From contig NZ_CP087164.1 in the NCBI RefSeq assembly GCF_021172045.1, forward strand, positions 3,658,001-3,722,000: DNA of 64,000 bases, given 5' to 3'. Position numbers and translations under genes: made by a program. The DNA is from Capillimicrobium parvum. GTDB taxonomy: Bacteria > Actinomycetota > Thermoleophilia > Solirubrobacterales > Solirubrobacteraceae. This document shows positions 17,093 to 26,253 of the stretch, in pieces. The notes beneath the pieces are model-generated. The model was not told the origin of the DNA, searched no databases, and worked only from the letters and a program-made list of their open reading frames with translations. Each line of letters begins with the position of its first letter. Position 1 is the stretch's first letter.

Positions 17093-17250
17093 TCGTCCAA
17101 CACAGCGGGTTGCCGGTGCGCTGCCCTAACGGCTTCATGAGCAGCACCAGCACTGGGAACGCGATGCCGAAGCACATCAGCGGGACGTGGGCGGTGAACA
17201 ACAGCGCCTGCGTCTGCCGCGCCTGAAGCAGGTGATCCTGCGCGGCCCGG
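17010..17250 (-). pseudogene. Remnant of cytochrome bd oxidase subunit I (cydA N-terminus)
   Basis: One leftward frame reads ARQTQALLFTAHVPLMCFGI, then FPVLVLLMKPLGQRTGNP. After a frameshift the next reads VMIALFPIGVITGTVLSFKM. This matches the first transmembrane helix of CydA, followed by the '(R)TG.P' and 'TGT.LSF.(M/L)G' segments. Only about 80 codons survive, in two frames. Confidence 0.55.
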
Positions 17251-17298
17251 GCAGAGTGCGAGCGCGCTGCTATTAGTCGAGGAAGACGTTCACGTCCT

Positions 17299-17745
17299 TC
17301 ACCTATCCGGGTCCTCCGTAGGGCCACGCCCCCGATGAACCCCAGCCGATCGAAGCACCGGTTCCCGGCGGCCGGTCTGTTGACGCAACGACTGGCCCAC
17401 GCCGAGGATCGCGCGCGACTCGAGCGGTTCGTCCTGAGCGAAGACCGCCGTCTGTGCTGGGCGCGGGACGCCGCCGATCAGCCGTACGAGCGGCGCCGGG
17501 CTCGCGCTCGGCGAGTCGATCCATCGTCTTCCCCGTCGGGCCGTTGATTGGGCAAGACGCCGGCGAAAGATGCGCACGAGCAGGTACGGGCTCACGAGCG
17601 CGGCCGCGGCGAGCGCCACGAGCGCGACAAGGGCCGCGCACGCGAGGACCACGACGGCGATCACGGCGAACTCCGGGACGAGCAGAAAAAGGAGCACGAT
17701 CCAGACAACGGCGACGCCGGGCATCCACTCGACTGCGTAGGTCAT
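17299..17745 (-). CDS. Possible small membrane protein
   Basis: 148 codons from the ATG at 17745 (MTYAVEWMPGVAVVWIVLLF). There are two strong hydrophobic helices (residues 9-30 and 32-52), then a basic stretch (RIFRRRLAQSTARRGRR) and a low-complexity tail with no clear family. The tail may be non-native, since the region is full of gene fragments. A similar short membrane protein is at 30701-30982. The 300 bp upstream (17746-18059) hold no convincing gene. Confidence 0.4.
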   Translation of the reverse strand: MTYAVEWMPGVAVVWIVLLFLLVPEFAVIAVVVLACAALVALVALAAAALVSPYLLVRIFRRRLAQSTARRGRRWIDSPSASPAPLVRLIGGVPRPAQTAVFAQDEPLESRAILGVGQSLRQQTGRREPVLRSAGVHRGRGPTEDPDR

Positions 17746-18059
17746 GCGATCGAGCGTCCCGCGGCGCGGTCGTTGTCCGTGACGCGGGCGCCCCGGCGCA
17801 CCTCCAACGCCACGCGGTCCGACGGGTGGGCGACGGCGCCGGCTGTCGTCGCGAGCACGACGATCGACGCGGTGAGATGACGAAGCTCCACGGCGTTCTC
17901 CAATCGGTAGCGAATCGGCTTCCAACCGTAAGCGCGCCAAGGCGGTCGGCAAGCGGCGTCCGCTCACGGCCCATCGCCGAACGCGATCACGCGTGAGCGC
18001 GTCGGAGGCGACACTCGTCGGCATGACGGCGACCCCCGCCCGCTCGTCAACGAGAACCG

Positions 18060-18235
18060 GGAGTTCCACCCATGGCCGATCGCCGGCAAGAGCGGCCGGC
18101 CGCGCCAGAAGCCCGACCTCGTCATCGCCGACCGTGGCTATGACCACGACAAGTGCCGCCCGCTGCTCTGGCGGCGCGGCATCAAGCCGCTCATCGCCTG
18201 CCGCGGCACAACGCAAAAGCAGACGCTCAATCTCA
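18060..18235 (+). pseudogene. IS5/IS4-type transposase fragment
   Basis: Frame reading AGKSGRPRQKPDLVIADRGY, then DHDKCRPLLWRRGIKPLIAC. The D in VIADRGYDHDK is the second catalytic Asp of IS5-group DDE transposases. About 55 codons remain and neither end of the element is recognisable. Confidence 0.65.
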
Positions 18236-18363
18236 CGCTGGGTCGCCAGGGCACCCAGGACGTCCCGGTCGGGATGGCGCTCGAAGGTCTGACCGCAGCC
18301 AATGTGGCCTGCCAGAACGCGGGATCGTCGGCGTGACTCGCCGCGCGAGCTGCGGTCGCGCGA

Positions 18364-21300
18364 TCAGCCAGAGGCGTAGGGCATCGTCGCCTGTGCCAAC
18401 AGCTCGTTCGGCTTGCGGTTTGAGTCAGCTGTTCCCGCGATTGGGATCTCCACCTCGATGAGCGTTCCGCTTCCGGACGGGCTCTCGATCTGTATCCGAC
18501 CTCCGAGCGCCTCGATTCGATCCCGCAGCCCCGTCAGTCCGGACCCTCGGTTGGAGTCCGCGCCGCCCACACCGTTATCGCGAATCGAAAGCACAAGCAT
18601 GTCGTCCTCGACACGGAGGGAGACCCACACGCGCGTGGCGTTCGCGTGCTTTGACGCGTTGGTGAGCGCCTCCGAGACGGTGTAGTAGGCGGCTACCTCG
18701 ACATGGTCCGGGAGCCGTTGCTCGAAGCCCATGTCGAGCTTGACGCGGACTGGAGAGCGGCGCCCGAGTGCTTTCAGCGCCGGCGAGAGACCCCCCTCGG
18801 AGAGGATCGATGGATGGATACCGCGTGAGAGCTCACGCAGTTCGTCGATGGCCATCGTCAGACCATCCGCAACGCGGGTGAGATCGGCGCGGAGCTCGTC
18901 GGCTCCCGTCGGAAGCTTCGCACCGGCCCTGCGGAGCGCGACGGTCAGGGTGACGAGTCGCTGCTGTGCTCCGTCGTGCAGGTCGCGCTCGATGCGGCGG
19001 CGGGCGTCGTCGCCGGCTGCAACTATGCGCGCGCGTGAGGCGGCGAGCTCTGCTCGGCTGTCGGCGTTTGCGATCGCGGTGCCCAGCAGCTCGGCGAACT
19101 TCTCGAGGCGCTTCTCCGCGTTGACCGGGAGGCGTTTGTTCATGGCCGTGACCGTCACGAAGCCCCATTGCTGCCCCTCGACAACGATCGGGGCCCCAAC
19201 CGATGAGACGGCGCCGATCTCCCGAAGCAGGTCAGCCATCCGGCCGGAGATGTGTTCGAAGTCGCTCCGCTCGACGCGGGCGTGGCGACCTGTCCGGTGG
19301 ACCAGCGTCGATGCCATGTAGTCCTCGAGCTCCCAGCGCGATCCGGTCGAGACCCCGCGGATGCCGTCGCTCACGCCAACGACGACCATCGCCGATCCAT
19401 CGGCTTCGAAGCGCCCGACGTACGCTTGCGAGGAGTCGAACAGGCCCCCCATTTCGTTCGTGACCGCCGAGAAGATCTCCTCAGGGCTGACGCCGCGCGC
19501 CACCAGCGTGGCCACCCGCCGCAGCGCCGCCTGCTCGTCGGCCAGCTCGCGAGCGCGCGCCTCCGACGCTGCCAGCTCGGCGCGCGCCTCGTAGTTCGCG
19601 ATCGCCGTGGCAACCAGCTCGATGAAGTCGTGGAGACGATCCTCCGTTCCCGCGGGAAGTGGCACCCCTGCCCGCGAGAAGACGCACATCTTGCCCCACA
19701 CGGCTCCATTGACCACGATTGGACCCGCACAACCGGAACCGAGCTGCGCCGCACGCGCAAGCTCCCCAACCATTCCCGGCGCCGTCGAGAAGTCATCGAC
19801 TCGCGCGGGGCCGCGCGTGTCAAAGACTGCCGCAGCGAGGCTTCCAGGCTCTCGTGGCGTCCTGGTACCGACGCCGAGGAATCGCTCCGCTCCTGCGAGG
19901 TCGGGCCGAAATGCCTCGCCGAGCGTGAGAGCCGTTCCGTCGGCGTCGTAGCGCGTGACGATCACGCCGGGCGCGTCCAAGACGGATGCGACCTCTCGAG
20001 CGACGGTGGAGAAGAGCTGCTCTGACACCGGCGCGCGGGCGACCATCGTGGCCACCCTCCGCAGCGCCGCCTGCTCGTAGGCCAGCTGCGCGAGGCGGTC
20101 GCGGGCCTGACTGTCCGCGATCGCGGTCGCGACCAGCTCGGTGAATCGGGCGAAATGCTCTTCGGTGCCGGCGGGGATCCTTGCACCCTGCTTGGCCGCT
20201 CCGGTCATGAACCCCCAGATGGAGCCGTCGACGACGATCGGGACGCCGACGATCGAGAGCATCCCGTCCTCTCTGACGGCGGCGCCCAGCGGTCCCGGCA
20301 TCGTCGTGTAGTCCTGCTTCCGCGCCGGGCGCCCGGTGGCGAGGATCATCCCGGCCACGCCCTCGTCCTCGACAGGCCAACGACTCCCGACCGTGAAGCT
20401 CGTCTCGCCGGCGATGCCCACCATCGTGAACGTCCGGTCAGGGCCGTAACGCTGCAGGGCCACGAGAGGCACATCGATGACGTCCGCGACCTCCCTTACG
20501 ACGGCGGCGAACAACTCGTCGGAGCTCGTGCCCTTCGCGACGAGCGTCGCGACTCGGCGCAGGGCCGCTTGCTCTCCGGCGAGGGCGCGCGCGCGCGCCT
20601 CCGAGGCGGCCAGCTCGGCGCGGCTCTCGGTATTCGCGATCGCGGTGGCCACCAGCTCGGTGAACTTCTCAACCCGCTTCTCCGCGTTGGCGGGCGGTTG
20701 GTCATCCCCTCTCCAGCTCGCCGCGATCACGCCCCAAAGCGCGCCGTCGACGACGATCGGCGCCCCGACCGTGGCGTTGACGTCGTCGCGACGGAGTACC
20801 TCGGCGATGGTGCCGCTCCCGCCTTCGGCGAAATCGAGTCGCGCCGAGCGTCCCGTGCGCAGGATGCGGGCATTCACGCTGTCGCCGTCGAGCGGCAGAC
20901 GCACTCCGGTGCGGACGATCTCAGGGCTCTGGCCGCGAATCGCCAGGACCGAGATCTCGTGCTCGTTCTCGTAGCGGGCCAAGCCGGTCTGGGCTGCTCC
21001 GAGCAGCTGGCCGACCTCGGCGATGACGGCGTCGAACACCTCAGCGGGCGCGGCGCCCTCGGCGACGAGCGTCGCGACTCGCCGTAGCGCCGCCTGCTCC
21101 TCCACGAGCCTCGACAGCTCGTCACGCGCTTCCGCGTTGGCAATTGCCGTCGCGACCAACTCGGTGAACTCCGCGATCCGCGAGTCGGTCTCTAGCGGAA
21201 GAGGCTCGCTCTGACTCGTGACGGCGATCAGCGTGCCCCACAGCCTGCCTTCGGCGACAATCGGAGTGGCGACGCTCGAACGAATGCCCAGGACACGCGC

Positions 21301-23586
21301 CATTTCGGCGACCGGGCCCGTGGCCTTCGCCCAATCGTCGAGGCGAGCGGCCTCCCTCGTTCGAAATACGGCGGTGACGACGTTCTCGCCCTCCAGCGTG
21401 AAGCGGGCGCCCAGCGGAGGCGGGTCCCACGGGGTATCTGACTGCGCGACGAGCGTGGCCGTCCCGTCGCGCTCAAAGCGAAGCATCCCGACGGCCTCCA
21501 CGTCCAATACTCGCGCCACCTCTTCCGCGACCGTCTCCAAGAGCTCGACCGGCGAGGCTTCGCGGGCTACGAGTGTTGCCACGCGCCGCAGCGCCGCCTG
21601 CTCGTCAGCGAGCTGGCTGAGTGCGGCGCGCGACTCGGCGTTCGCGAGCGCCGTCGCGACGAGATCCGTGAAGTCTGCCAGCCGCGCGCCCGTGTCTTCG
21701 GGAAGCGATGCGCTTCGCGGCGAGAGAAGCACCATCGCGCCCCACACGCCCCCTCCGACGACAATCGGGCTTCCGACCGCAGAGCGCATCCCTGCCGCCC
21801 GAACCGCACCAGCGCTGTCCCCGGGCACCTGCTCGTAGTCCTCGACGCGCGCGGCGCGACCAGTACGCCGGATCGTTGCCAGGAGCCCCGGCGTGTCGAA
21901 CTGCCAGCGCGAGCCGATCGGGAACGGCTCGTCGCCAGTCTCGCTGAAGCCGCCTACCACGACCGCGGCGGTCGGCTCGTAGCGGATCAGTCTGACCAAT
22001 GAGACCTCGAAGACGCGCGCGACCTCCTCGGCAACGACAGCGACGAGGCGTTCAGGAGACGACTCGTAGGCGACGAGGGTTGCGACCTGCCGCAAGGCGG
22101 CCTGCTCCTCGGCGAGCTCGCGCAGATGCCTCTCGGCCCGTTTCGTCGCAGAGATGTCGCGCAGCGCGCCGCAGATGAGGACCGGCTCGGCCTCGACCAG
22201 GCTCAGCGCCAGCTCGACAGGAAACTCGCTGCCGTCCGCGCGCATGCCGGTGAGCTCCACCCGGCGCCCGAGCATGTTCCCTTCGCGGGTCTTCACGAAG
22301 CGAGCGAAGGCGGCGCTGTGGCGCTCGCGAAGCGAAGGCGGCACGATCAGCTCGGCCATCGTCCGCCCGAGCGCCTCCGTGCGGGAATAGCCGAACGTCC
22401 GTTCGGCGGCCGGGTTGAACTCGACGATGCGCCCTGACGCGTCCGCCACGATGACGCAATCGATGGCCGCCTCCAGATACGCGCTCAGGTGCTCCCCCGC
22501 CCTCGGGCGCGGCCAGCCCTCCTCGACTTCCGCGGCGCGCTCACAAGCGTCCCCGCGCGGCGGGGCAGCTCGCTTCCTCCCAGGTTCGCGAGCGCGCTCT
22601 TCGGCCCTGCCGAGCGCCTCGCCCGGTGCGGCCCTGGCGCGCCGTCGGTCTGACCGGCGGACGAGATAGGCCTCGCCCTGACCCAGCGGCTCTGCCACGG
22701 CGAGCGATCCGTCGCCCATGGCGATCTCGCCACCGCTCTCGGGAATGTCGAGTGGCTTTGGGTGCGCCAGGCGGTCGCCGATGAGCAGGTAGCCCTCTCG
22801 GTTGACGAGCAGATCGCTGCTCTTCGTCGTGAGATCGCCGTAGCGACGCCGAAGGCGGTCGTCCTGGTCGCGCCGGTGCTCCAGCAGGCATTGCTCCGTC
22901 GTCCTCGCCGCACCGGCCACGAGCTCCAGGCTTCCGGGGTGGGCGATCCTCCAGGGGCTCGAGAGATCGATGACCCCCATGAGCCGGCCGGAGACCGGAT
23001 CGTGGATCGGAGCGCCGGAGCAGACCCATTCGCGGTGGTGGTAGCTGAAGTGCTCGAAGGCGAACACCTGGACCGGGTGATCTGCCGCCAGCGCCGTACC
23101 GACGCCGTTCGTGCCGTTGACGGTTTCGCTGCACCGCGCGCCCTCGACGAGATTCATCTCGGCGGCCTTCGCCTTGAGCCACTCGGCGCCGCCCAGATAG
23201 AGCGTGAGCCCGGACGCATCGGTCACCTGGACCAGGCTGTTGGACTCCTCGGCCAGCATCTGAAGTGGCTCTGCGAGCACGTGCCTGAGCAGTCCGAGCG
23301 GATGCTCGAGCCAGCGCTCACGCGTCTCTGACGGGTCCGCCTCGATCGCGGGCAGCGGATCGATCGCCTCCAGGCCCGTGGCCAGCGTGCGCCGCCACGA
23401 GTCGACGATCGCGGGTCGCAATCCCGCCGTCATCTCCGGAGGGAGCTCGGGGCCGAGGGCCCCCTCACCGAGCGCGCCCTCGCCGACCAGGTGGTCCCAG
23501 CGCCTCTGCAGCACTCGAGCGCGCGTCAGCAGATCAGTGTGCGCTCCGACTGCTTGCCACGGCGATGGCATCCCCCTGGCGATCAT
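18364..23586 (-). CDS. Giant multi-GAF/PAS sensor histidine kinase (1740 aa)
   Basis: Order of parts: an N-terminal AcoR/DhaR-like sensor region (RPAIVDSWRRT; GTNGVGTALAADHPVQVF) to about 330, then a PAS domain at about 365-490 (CVIVADASGRIVEFNPAAER). Six tandem GAF modules follow, beginning near 492, 660, 829, 1002, 1170 and 1350, each opened by an 'EQAAL RxVATxVA' helix. Next are HisKA_3 (RRRIERDLHDGAQQRLVTL, about 1528; His in DLHDG) and a HATPase (SEALTNASKHA, DNGVGG, GSGLTGLRDRIEALGG). It is a NarL-type cytoplasmic kinase with no transmembrane helix. Likely inputs are small ligands, redox or light (inference). Receiver-only and NarL-type partners are encoded within 5 kb. Confidence 0.93.
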   Translation of the reverse strand: MIARGMPSPWQAVGAHTDLLTRARVLQRRWDHLVGEGALGEGALGPELPPEMTAGLRPAIVDSWRRTLATGLEAIDPLPAIEADPSETRERWLEHPLGLLRHVLAEPLQMLAEESNSLVQVTDASGLTLYLGGAEWLKAKAAEMNLVEGARCSETVNGTNGVGTALAADHPVQVFAFEHFSYHHREWVCSGAPIHDPVSGRLMGVIDLSSPWRIAHPGSLELVAGAARTTEQCLLEHRRDQDDRLRRRYGDLTTKSSDLLVNREGYLLIGDRLAHPKPLDIPESGGEIAMGDGSLAVAEPLGQGEAYLVRRSDRRRARAAPGEALGRAEERAREPGRKRAAPPRGDACERAAEVEEGWPRPRAGEHLSAYLEAAIDCVIVADASGRIVEFNPAAERTFGYSRTEALGRTMAELIVPPSLRERHSAAFARFVKTREGNMLGRRVELTGMRADGSEFPVELALSLVEAEPVLICGALRDISATKRAERHLRELAEEQAALRQVATLVAYESSPERLVAVVAEEVARVFEVSLVRLIRYEPTAAVVVGGFSETGDEPFPIGSRWQFDTPGLLATIRRTGRAARVEDYEQVPGDSAGAVRAAGMRSAVGSPIVVGGGVWGAMVLLSPRSASLPEDTGARLADFTDLVATALANAESRAALSQLADEQAALRRVATLVAREASPVELLETVAEEVARVLDVEAVGMLRFERDGTATLVAQSDTPWDPPPLGARFTLEGENVVTAVFRTREAARLDDWAKATGPVAEMARVLGIRSSVATPIVAEGRLWGTLIAVTSQSEPLPLETDSRIAEFTELVATAIANAEARDELSRLVEEQAALRRVATLVAEGAAPAEVFDAVIAEVGQLLGAAQTGLARYENEHEISVLAIRGQSPEIVRTGVRLPLDGDSVNARILRTGRSARLDFAEGGSGTIAEVLRRDDVNATVGAPIVVDGALWGVIAASWRGDDQPPANAEKRVEKFTELVATAIANTESRAELAASEARARALAGEQAALRRVATLVAKGTSSDELFAAVVREVADVIDVPLVALQRYGPDRTFTMVGIAGETSFTVGSRWPVEDEGVAGMILATGRPARKQDYTTMPGPLGAAVREDGMLSIVGVPIVVDGSIWGFMTGAAKQGARIPAGTEEHFARFTELVATAIADSQARDRLAQLAYEQAALRRVATMVARAPVSEQLFSTVAREVASVLDAPGVIVTRYDADGTALTLGEAFRPDLAGAERFLGVGTRTPREPGSLAAAVFDTRGPARVDDFSTAPGMVGELARAAQLGSGCAGPIVVNGAVWGKMCVFSRAGVPLPAGTEDRLHDFIELVATAIANYEARAELAASEARARELADEQAALRRVATLVARGVSPEEIFSAVTNEMGGLFDSSQAYVGRFEADGSAMVVVGVSDGIRGVSTGSRWELEDYMASTLVHRTGRHARVERSDFEHISGRMADLLREIGAVSSVGAPIVVEGQQWGFVTVTAMNKRLPVNAEKRLEKFAELLGTAIANADSRAELAASRARIVAAGDDARRRIERDLHDGAQQRLVTLTVALRRAGAKLPTGADELRADLTRVADGLTMAIDELRELSRGIHPSILSEGGLSPALKALGRRSPVRVKLDMGFEQRLPDHVEVAAYYTVSEALTNASKHANATRVWVSLRVEDDMLVLSIRDNGVGGADSNRGSGLTGLRDRIEALGGRIQIESPSGSGTLIEVEIPIAGTADSNRKPNELLAQATMPYASG

Positions 23587-23684
23587 ACGCCCGGGCGGAC
23601 CGTTCGGCGAGCGTTCGAGTCCATCCGCAGACCGGTTCTGGGCAGTCCGTGCTTCCCAGCAGGCTGAGCTGCGTTTCGCCGATC

Positions 23685-23797
23685 CTCGCGAGAGGCGGTC
23701 GCACCGGCTACATGCTCAACCGTCGCGTTACCGATATCGAGGAGCTCCTCGACGCGGCGGGAGGGGTCAGCCATGGCCGGCCGGTCGTAGACCCACG
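23685..23797 (+). pseudogene. Fragment of a NarL/LuxR-type response regulator
   Basis: The frame reads GGRTGYMLNRRVTDIEELLD, then AAGGVSHGRPVVDPR. It matches the end of the receiver domain of the intact NarL-type gene at 28142-28828 (GYMLKSRVTDVDEFLDAVGR) but on the other strand. No start, catalytic Asp or DNA-binding domain remains. It sits between the kinase and its receiver gene. Confidence 0.7.
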
Positions 23798-23801
23798 ATC
23801 A

Positions 23802-24197
23802 TCAGACCAGTTGGGCCTCGTCGGCCTCGTCGCCATCGATCGAGGCGAGCATCCGACGGACGCTCGCCGCGGACAGTTCGCTCTTCGCCAGAAACCCGAT
23901 GGCCGAGCTCGCCCGGATGAGGTCCGCGTACTCGGCCTCGTCATAGGTGGAGATCAGGATCACGTAGGGGGCGGCGCCATCCCTCGGCTCCTTGGACAAC
24001 CGGCGAGCGGGCTCGAAGCCGCTTTCGCCGCCGAGATCGATGTCGACGAGTGCGACGTCTGGCCGCAGTTCGGCGATCTGCCGAAGTCCCTCGGCCACGG
24101 ACGCGGCTTCCCCGACGACCTCGAGGCCCTGCTCCACGAGCAGACCGCGCATCTCCGCTCTGAAGCTCGCGTTGTCGTCGACGATCAGATAGCGCAA
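23802..24197 (-). CDS. Receiver-only response regulator (paralogue 1)
   Basis: 131 residues from a TTG at 24197 (MRYLIVDDNASFRAEMRG). It has acidic residues in IVDDN, phospho-acceptor Asp in VALVDIDLGGESG, Thr/Ser in ILISTYDEAEY and Lys in GFLAKSEL. No output domain is present. The frame opens at 24287, but that stretch contains a palindromic element that is noncoding upstream of its paralogue, so a downstream start is chosen. It lies between the kinase gene and upstream small genes on the same strand and is the likely phospho-partner of the kinase. Confidence 0.85.
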   Translation of the reverse strand: MRYLIVDDNASFRAEMRGLLVEQGLEVVGEAASVAEGLRQIAELRPDVALVDIDLGGESGFEPARRLSKEPRDGAAPYVILISTYDEAEYADLIRASSAIGFLAKSELSAASVRRMLASIDGDEADEAQLV

Positions 24198-24229
24198 GAG
24201 GTCGGACGTGCACGATTCCAGGAACGGCC

Positions 24230-24278
24230 GCGGCGCACCATTGGTGCTACCCCCCAGAACAGGCACCCGGATAGCCCC
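24230..24278 (-). promoter_or_regulatory. Conserved upstream element with GCACCAATGGTGC palindrome (RR 1)
   Basis: Read leftward: GGGGCTATCCGGGTGCC, TGTTCTGGGGGGTAGCACC, then ATGGTGCG. About 45 of 50 positions agree with 27676-27728 upstream of the paralogous receiver gene. The core is a 6-1-6 perfect inverted repeat (24235-24247). It is a candidate operator or promoter shared by both genes. Confidence 0.65.
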
Positions 24279-24344
24279 AATGGTCAACAGGAAGCGATCG
24301 AGCTCACCCCGCCAGGGCGGCAGACGACCACATCGACAATCGAG

Positions 24345-24644
24345 CTACACCACAACCGGCGACTTCCTTCGCAGCGCGCCGAGGACGCTCGCAGCGCTGC
24401 CCATCGGCCGCTGCGCAGCAACCGAGAGCCGAGCGACCAGCTCGGCATACACCCGCGAGGCATGCTCCTCGCGTTCGAGTGCCGCCCGGTAGCACGAGAA
24501 AGCGAGCCGGCGGTCGGGCGAAGAGGCGGCCGACCACTGCTCATGGGCCTCCCACACGCAGACGCACTCCTCCCGCCAGTCGACATATGCGTCGACGAAT
24601 CTGTCCACCAGCTTCCTATCGAGATGTCGATTCACCGAAGTCAT
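24345..24644 (-). CDS. Small helical protein, paralogue of 41514-41807
   Basis: 99 residues from the ATG at 24644 (MTSVNRHLDRKLVDRFVDAY). It is predicted all-helical. The pattern DAYVDWREE..W..HEQW and CYRAALEREEHASRVYAEL recurs almost unchanged in the protein at 41514. Function unknown. It follows the LysR-patatin run on the same strand. Confidence 0.7.
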   Translation of the reverse strand: MTSVNRHLDRKLVDRFVDAYVDWREECVCVWEAHEQWSAASSPDRRLAFSCYRAALEREEHASRVYAELVARLSVAAQRPMGSAASVLGALRRKSPVVV

Positions 24645-24791
24645 CACCCAAATCGCTCCCGGCGCCGCGACGGTCACGCCGAGCGTGTGGACGCGGCGCC
24701 GCCCCGCGAGTCGGCTGTCGCCGATCGCCCAACTCACCGACGAGGTGCGCGCTCGGTACGTACACAACAGCCCCCGGACCTGACGCGCCGT

Positions 24792-25058
24792 TCAACTCCT
24801 GCCGACGAGACGCGACGCACGGGCCAGCATCGACGCCTGCAGTGGTGCCCGGCTGAAGCGGTCATCATCGCGACGCAGGTGTCCGGGGTCGTATCCGAGC
24901 CGCAGGTGCGCGCGTGGGTCGCGGCGGTACAGCGTCACGACACCATCTGTCCAGTCGACCCGCCAGCCTTCGTCTTCAAGCGGCATCACCCGTCCGGGCC
25001 GCCGCCGGCTGCCGTAGCAGGTGATCACGATCGGATACCGCTCGACCGAGGGCATCAT
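24792..25058 (-). CDS. Hypothetical 88-aa protein
   Basis: Begins MMPSVERYPIVITCYGSRRR. It is mixed and hydrophilic, with a beta-type middle (GWRVDWTDGVVTLYRRD). It starts 2 bp after the patatin gene's stop, so it is an operon member. No family recognised. Confidence 0.6.
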   Translation of the reverse strand: MMPSVERYPIVITCYGSRRRPGRVMPLEDEGWRVDWTDGVVTLYRRDPRAHLRLGYDPGHLRRDDDRFSRAPLQASMLARASRLVGRS

Positions 25059-25060
25059 CT

Positions 25061-26074
25061 CTAGCTCCCCTTCTTCTGGGCATACAGGGCACGGGCACTC
25101 ACCGTTTCGCGCGCGGCCAGTGGTCGCCGTCGGCGCTGAGCGGGCAAGCCGTCACGGGAGTCGCTGACGAGTCGCAGGTGCGGGTGACCGGACTGCGCGC
25201 CCAGCTCCCTGCGGCCGGCGGCGAGCGCTTCGGCGATCAGGGCGCCAGAGTGCTCGAAGCTCGTCGGCTGCACGCCGGCCGAGTTCGGCGCGGGCATGAC
25301 CACGATCTCGGCATCGCCCGCGTATCGGGCGATGTCGGATTCGAGTCGGCTCGTGACCAGGAGCCCGAGTCCGTAGATCGCAGCGTCGAGCGCGGTCTTC
25401 GCGGGACGCTCGGACGGTCGGTCGCGACGCTGGGCGGGAAGCACGTAGATCCGCTCGGCGCCGAGCGCGACGGCGTGGGAGATCGGTGCGTTGTTGACGA
25501 CGCCACCGTCGACCAGGCGTCGCTCGCCCATCGCCACGGCGGGATATATCCCGGGGATCGACGCGGACGCTGCGATCGAATCGACGGCAGGTCCTTCGGA
25601 GAGCAGCACCTCGCGGCCCTCGTTCAGATCGAACGCGACGACATGCAGCGGAATGGGAGCCTCGGCGAGGTCCGCGAACTCGAGGTATCGGTGCGTGAGT
25701 GCTCGCAGCCCGCGGTCGGGAACCAGATGGTCGCGTCGTCCGCAGAAACCGCCGATAAGGGCGCTCATGCTCACCGGGAACAGGTCTTCACGGCGGAGAT
25801 CGCCCCAGATGCGCGCAAGCATGCGAGCCGTCGCGGCGGTTTGCGGCCGCGACGCGATGAACGCCGCGTTGAGTGCTCCGGCAGATGTCCCGACGAGGAG
25901 GTCAGGCTCGATTCGGTGCTCGTACAGCGCCTGCAGCATCCCGACCTGCGCCGCAGCAAGGCTCGCGCCGCCCGACAGAACGAATGCGGTACGCGGGCGG
26001 TGGGTGCCGACGGCGGTGATTCGCCCGCGCTGGGCAAGGACGCCATCTCCGGAGCCGACGCGTGGATGGTTCAT
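25061..26074 (-). CDS. Patatin-like phospholipase
   Basis: 337 residues. Catalytic Ser in GTSAG (LLVGTSAGALNAAF) and Asp in VDGGV (RRLVDGGVVNNAPI) form the Ser-Asp dyad. The oxyanion region is LSGGASLAAAQVGMLQALYE, where the usual GGG is SGGA. This is the RssA/YlbK-type bacterial group, with no signal peptide or transmembrane helix. The ATG at 26074 overlaps the preceding 60-aa gene's stop (ATGA). Confidence 0.88.
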   Translation of the reverse strand: MNHPRVGSGDGVLAQRGRITAVGTHRPRTAFVLSGGASLAAAQVGMLQALYEHRIEPDLLVGTSAGALNAAFIASRPQTAATARMLARIWGDLRREDLFPVSMSALIGGFCGRRDHLVPDRGLRALTHRYLEFADLAEAPIPLHVVAFDLNEGREVLLSEGPAVDSIAASASIPGIYPAVAMGERRLVDGGVVNNAPISHAVALGAERIYVLPAQRRDRPSERPAKTALDAAIYGLGLLVTSRLESDIARYAGDAEIVVMPAPNSAGVQPTSFEHSGALIAEALAAGRRELGAQSGHPHLRLVSDSRDGLPAQRRRRPLAARETVSARALYAQKKGS

Positions 26075-26253
26075 GGCACGTACCGGAACGGGTGGCGAAA
26101 CGCGTCGGCCGCGTTGGGCGCGGGAACGCCGAACGCAATCAGGTCATCGCGCCGAGCGTCGTAGACGACGATCTGCGTATTGCCGGTCTCGCGATCCCAC
26201 TCGAGCCTCACGGTGAGGCCGTCGCCGGATCGGGTGTCGAGCTCAACGAACAT
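26071..26253 (-). CDS. Hypothetical 60-aa protein
   Basis: MFVELDTRSGDGLTVRLEWD, a short beta-rich protein (RETGNTQIVVYDARRDDLI) with a Pro/Phe-rich end. It overlaps the upstream gene by 11 bp and the patatin gene by ATGA, so it is translationally coupled. No family recognised; its style is like the 88-aa protein downstream. Confidence 0.6.
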   Translation of the reverse strand: MFVELDTRSGDGLTVRLEWDRETGNTQIVVYDARRDDLIAFGVPAPNAADAFRHPFRYVP

